This document shows positions 62,452 to 64,000 of a stretch of DNA of 64,000 nucleotides, piece by piece. The DNA comes from an uncultured Tropicimonas sp. (GTDB lineage Bacteria; Pseudomonadota; Alphaproteobacteria; Rhodobacterales; Rhodobacteraceae), in contig CANLZY010000007.1 in the NCBI GenBank assembly GCA_947495685.1, forward strand, positions 124,001-188,000, given 5' to 3'. Positions within the stretch are counted from its first letter, which is position 1; every line of letters starts with the position of its first letter. The position numbers were made by a program, and so were the translations under genes. Under the pieces are notes generated by a model. It searched no databases, had not been told where the DNA came from, and worked only from the letters and a program-made list of their open reading frames with translations.

Positions 62452-63570
62452 ATGAAAATCAGCATCGAACGTGGCACTTTGCTGAAGGCAGTGTCCCAGG
62501 CGCAATCGGTCGTCGAGCGGCGCAATACAATACCTATCTTGGCCAATGTGCTCATCGAAGCCGAAGGCGAGTCCGTCAGCTTTCGGGCGACGGATCTGGA
62601 CATTGAGGTGGTTGACAAGGTTCCGGCCATGGTCGAACGCGCGGGTGCTACGACCGTTTCGGCTGTCACGCTGCACGAGATCGTTCGCAAGCTGCCGGAT
62701 GGTGCGCTGGTCCGGCTGACGGACGATGGCGCCGCCGGGCGTTTGACCGTCGAGGCCGGGCGATCCAATTTCACCCTGGCGACGCTTCCCAAGGAAGACT
62801 TCCCGGTGATGGCGACCTCTGAATACAGTTCGAACTTTTCGGCGCCCGCTCCGGCGCTGCGCCGCCTGTTCGACAAGTCCAAGTTCGCCATTTCGACCGA
62901 GGAAACGCGGTACTATCTCAACGGCGTCTACATGCACGTCGCGGATGGCGAATCCGGCAAGGTGTTGCGCTGTGTGGCGACCGATGGCCACCGGCTCGCC
63001 CGGATCGATTGCGATCTGCCAAAAGGTGCCGAGACCATGCCGGGCGTGATCGTGCCGCGCAAGACAGTCGGCGAAATGCGCAAGCTGCTGGACGACGACG
63101 ATATGGAGATCGCGGTGTCCGTGTCGGAGACCAAAGTGCGTTTCGCAACCCCGGAGATCACCCTGACCTCGAAGGTCATCGACGGAACATTCCCGGACTA
63201 TGCTCGGGTGATTCCGGTCGGCAACACGCGCAAGATGGAAGTCGATGCCAGCGAGTTCGCCAAGGCGGTGGACCGCGTGGCCACGGTGTCGTCGGAGCGT
63301 TCGCGTGCCGTTAAGCTGGCGCTCGACGAAGACAGATTGATCCTGTCGGTCAACGCCCCCGACAGCGGCGCCGCCGAAGAAGAATTGTCGGTTGCCTATG
63401 GCGACGAACGACTGGAGATTGGGTTCAACGCGAAATACCTGCTGGAAATCGCCAGCCAGGTAGACCGCGAGAACGCCGTCTTCATGTTCAACTCTTCCGG
63501 AGATCCGACGCTGATGCGTGAGGGATCCGACATGAGCGCTGTCTATGTCGTCATGCCTATGCGCGTGTGA
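62452..63570 (+). CDS. dnaN: DNA polymerase III beta sliding clamp
   Basis: A 372-residue ring-forming clamp. N-terminal MKISIERGTLLKAVSQAQSVVERRNTIPILANVLIEA and C-terminal DPTLMREGSDMSAVYVVMPMRV are diagnostic, and the three repeated domains are complete. The C-terminal MPMR segment forms part of the peptide-binding pocket for polymerase and repair partners. 113 bases after dnaA. Confidence 0.97.
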   Translation: MKISIERGTLLKAVSQAQSVVERRNTIPILANVLIEAEGESVSFRATDLDIEVVDKVPAMVERAGATTVSAVTLHEIVRKLPDGALVRLTDDGAAGRLTVEAGRSNFTLATLPKEDFPVMATSEYSSNFSAPAPALRRLFDKSKFAISTEETRYYLNGVYMHVADGESGKVLRCVATDGHRLARIDCDLPKGAETMPGVIVPRKTVGEMRKLLDDDDMEIAVSVSETKVRFATPEITLTSKVIDGTFPDYARVIPVGNTRKMEVDASEFAKAVDRVATVSSERSRAVKLALDEDRLILSVNAPDSGAAEEELSVAYGDERLEIGFNAKYLLEIASQVDRENAVFMFNSSGDPTLMREGSDMSAVYVVMPMRV

Positions 63571-63634
63571 GGCACCCCCGTCGGGGCGGGTATGCCACCG
63601 GCAGGGGTATTTCCACCGACAAGATGCGCTTTGA

Positions 63635-64000
63635 ATGGCACGGCTGGCTGTTACCTCGCTGACATTGTCTCATTTCAGGTCGCACAAGGCCGCCAGTCTG
63701 AGTGTCGGACCTGCACCGGTGGCGATTTCTGGCCCGAATGGCGCTGGCAAGACCAACCTCCTCGAAGCGGTGTCGTTGTTGTCTCCCGGGCGCGGTCTCA
63801 GGAGGGCCACGGCGGAAGACATCGGTCGACGCCCTGAAGCCTTGGGGTGGAAGGTCACGGCCCAGGTTCAGGGCCTCGGGCAGGCACACGAGATCGCAAC
63901 CTGGTCTGAGAAGGGCGCGGCGCGCAATGTGACGCTGGACGGCAAGACTGTTCCGCAACTGGCCCTTGGGCGTGTGCTCCGGATCGTCTGGCTGGTGCCG
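63635..64000 (+). CDS. recF: Recombination protein RecF, 5' part
   Basis: The first 122 residues of RecF, cut by the window edge. ARLAVTSLTLSHFRSHKAASL and Walker A SGPNGAGKTNLLEAVSLLSPGRGLR are diagnostic. RecF loads RecA at gaps with RecO and RecR. The ATG at 63635 is the family start. Conserved order after dnaN; gyrB would be expected further on. Confidence 0.92.
   Translation, partial: MARLAVTSLTLSHFRSHKAASLSVGPAPVAISGPNGAGKTNLLEAVSLLSPGRGLRRATAEDIGRRPEALGWKVTAQVQGLGQAHEIATWSEKGAARNVTLDGKTVPQLALGRVLRIVWLVP

Noticed and set aside
63571-63634. Terminator between dnaN and recF
   Set aside because: Only short, interrupted G/C complementarity is present and no T-tract; dnaN-recF read-through is expected.

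Overview
The window looks like a piece of the main chromosome of a marine alphaproteobacterium of the Rhodobacterales (Roseobacter-type). The evidence is high GC, the block ubiB-ubiE / mutM-ech-rpsT-dnaA-dnaN-recF, the alphaproteobacterial flagellar regulators FlaF and FlbT with a DUF1217 protein, and tripartite tricarboxylate (TTT) transport genes. The taxon is inferred from gene content only. No rRNA, tRNA, CRISPR array, transposase or integrase was seen.

Layout. (1) 1-9400 is a catabolic locus. A long leftward operon reads TctC-TctB-TctA transporter, TetR regulator, TIM-barrel isomerase, Gfo/Idh oxidoreductase, DUF993 protein and a second isomerase cut by the window edge. Two more Gfo/Idh oxidoreductases run divergently. 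A perfect 7-2-7 palindrome just upstream of tctC is the likely TetR operator. (2) 9.9-13.0 kb holds a Cache-PAS sensor kinase and a FixJ-type response regulator, then a DUF4105 membrane protein. (3) 14.6-28.5 kb is a periplasmic Mo/W formate dehydrogenase locus. Core subunits FdhA, FdhB and FdhC are surrounded by accessory genes: DUF3305, DUF3306, a TorD-family chaperone, a 59-aa Tat-signal protein, a 655-aa polyferredoxin, Mrp, a biotin/lipoate-ligase-like protein and DUF6505. Two unusual c-type cytochromes are also present, one on what looks like a shrunken substrate-binding scaffold and one fused to a WD40 propeller.

(4) 28.7-34.4 kb is a mixed segment: an SGNH hydrolase, a CoxC/CoxH-like MHYT-LytTR regulator, a patatin lipoprotein, and divergent mntH/mntR with a recognisable MntR box. 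(5) 34.6-42.0 kb is a form I aerobic CO dehydrogenase operon, coxMSLDEFG, whose CoxL carries the diagnostic AYRCSFR loop. A 13-bp direct repeat with a 20-bp period lies upstream of coxM. (6) 42.2-55.9 kb is a flagellar cluster covering rod, rings, hook scaffold, export ATPase, flagellin and hook-length control. (7) 55.9-64.0 kb is the housekeeping dnaA block.

Taken together, the FDH and CODH loci suggest a heterotroph that tops up respiration with electrons from formate and CO. The most novel-looking parts are the two cytochrome fusions and small coupled ORFs of the FDH and cox operons, the LytTR-type direct repeats before coxM, and the uncharacterised TTT-linked keto-sugar-like operon.
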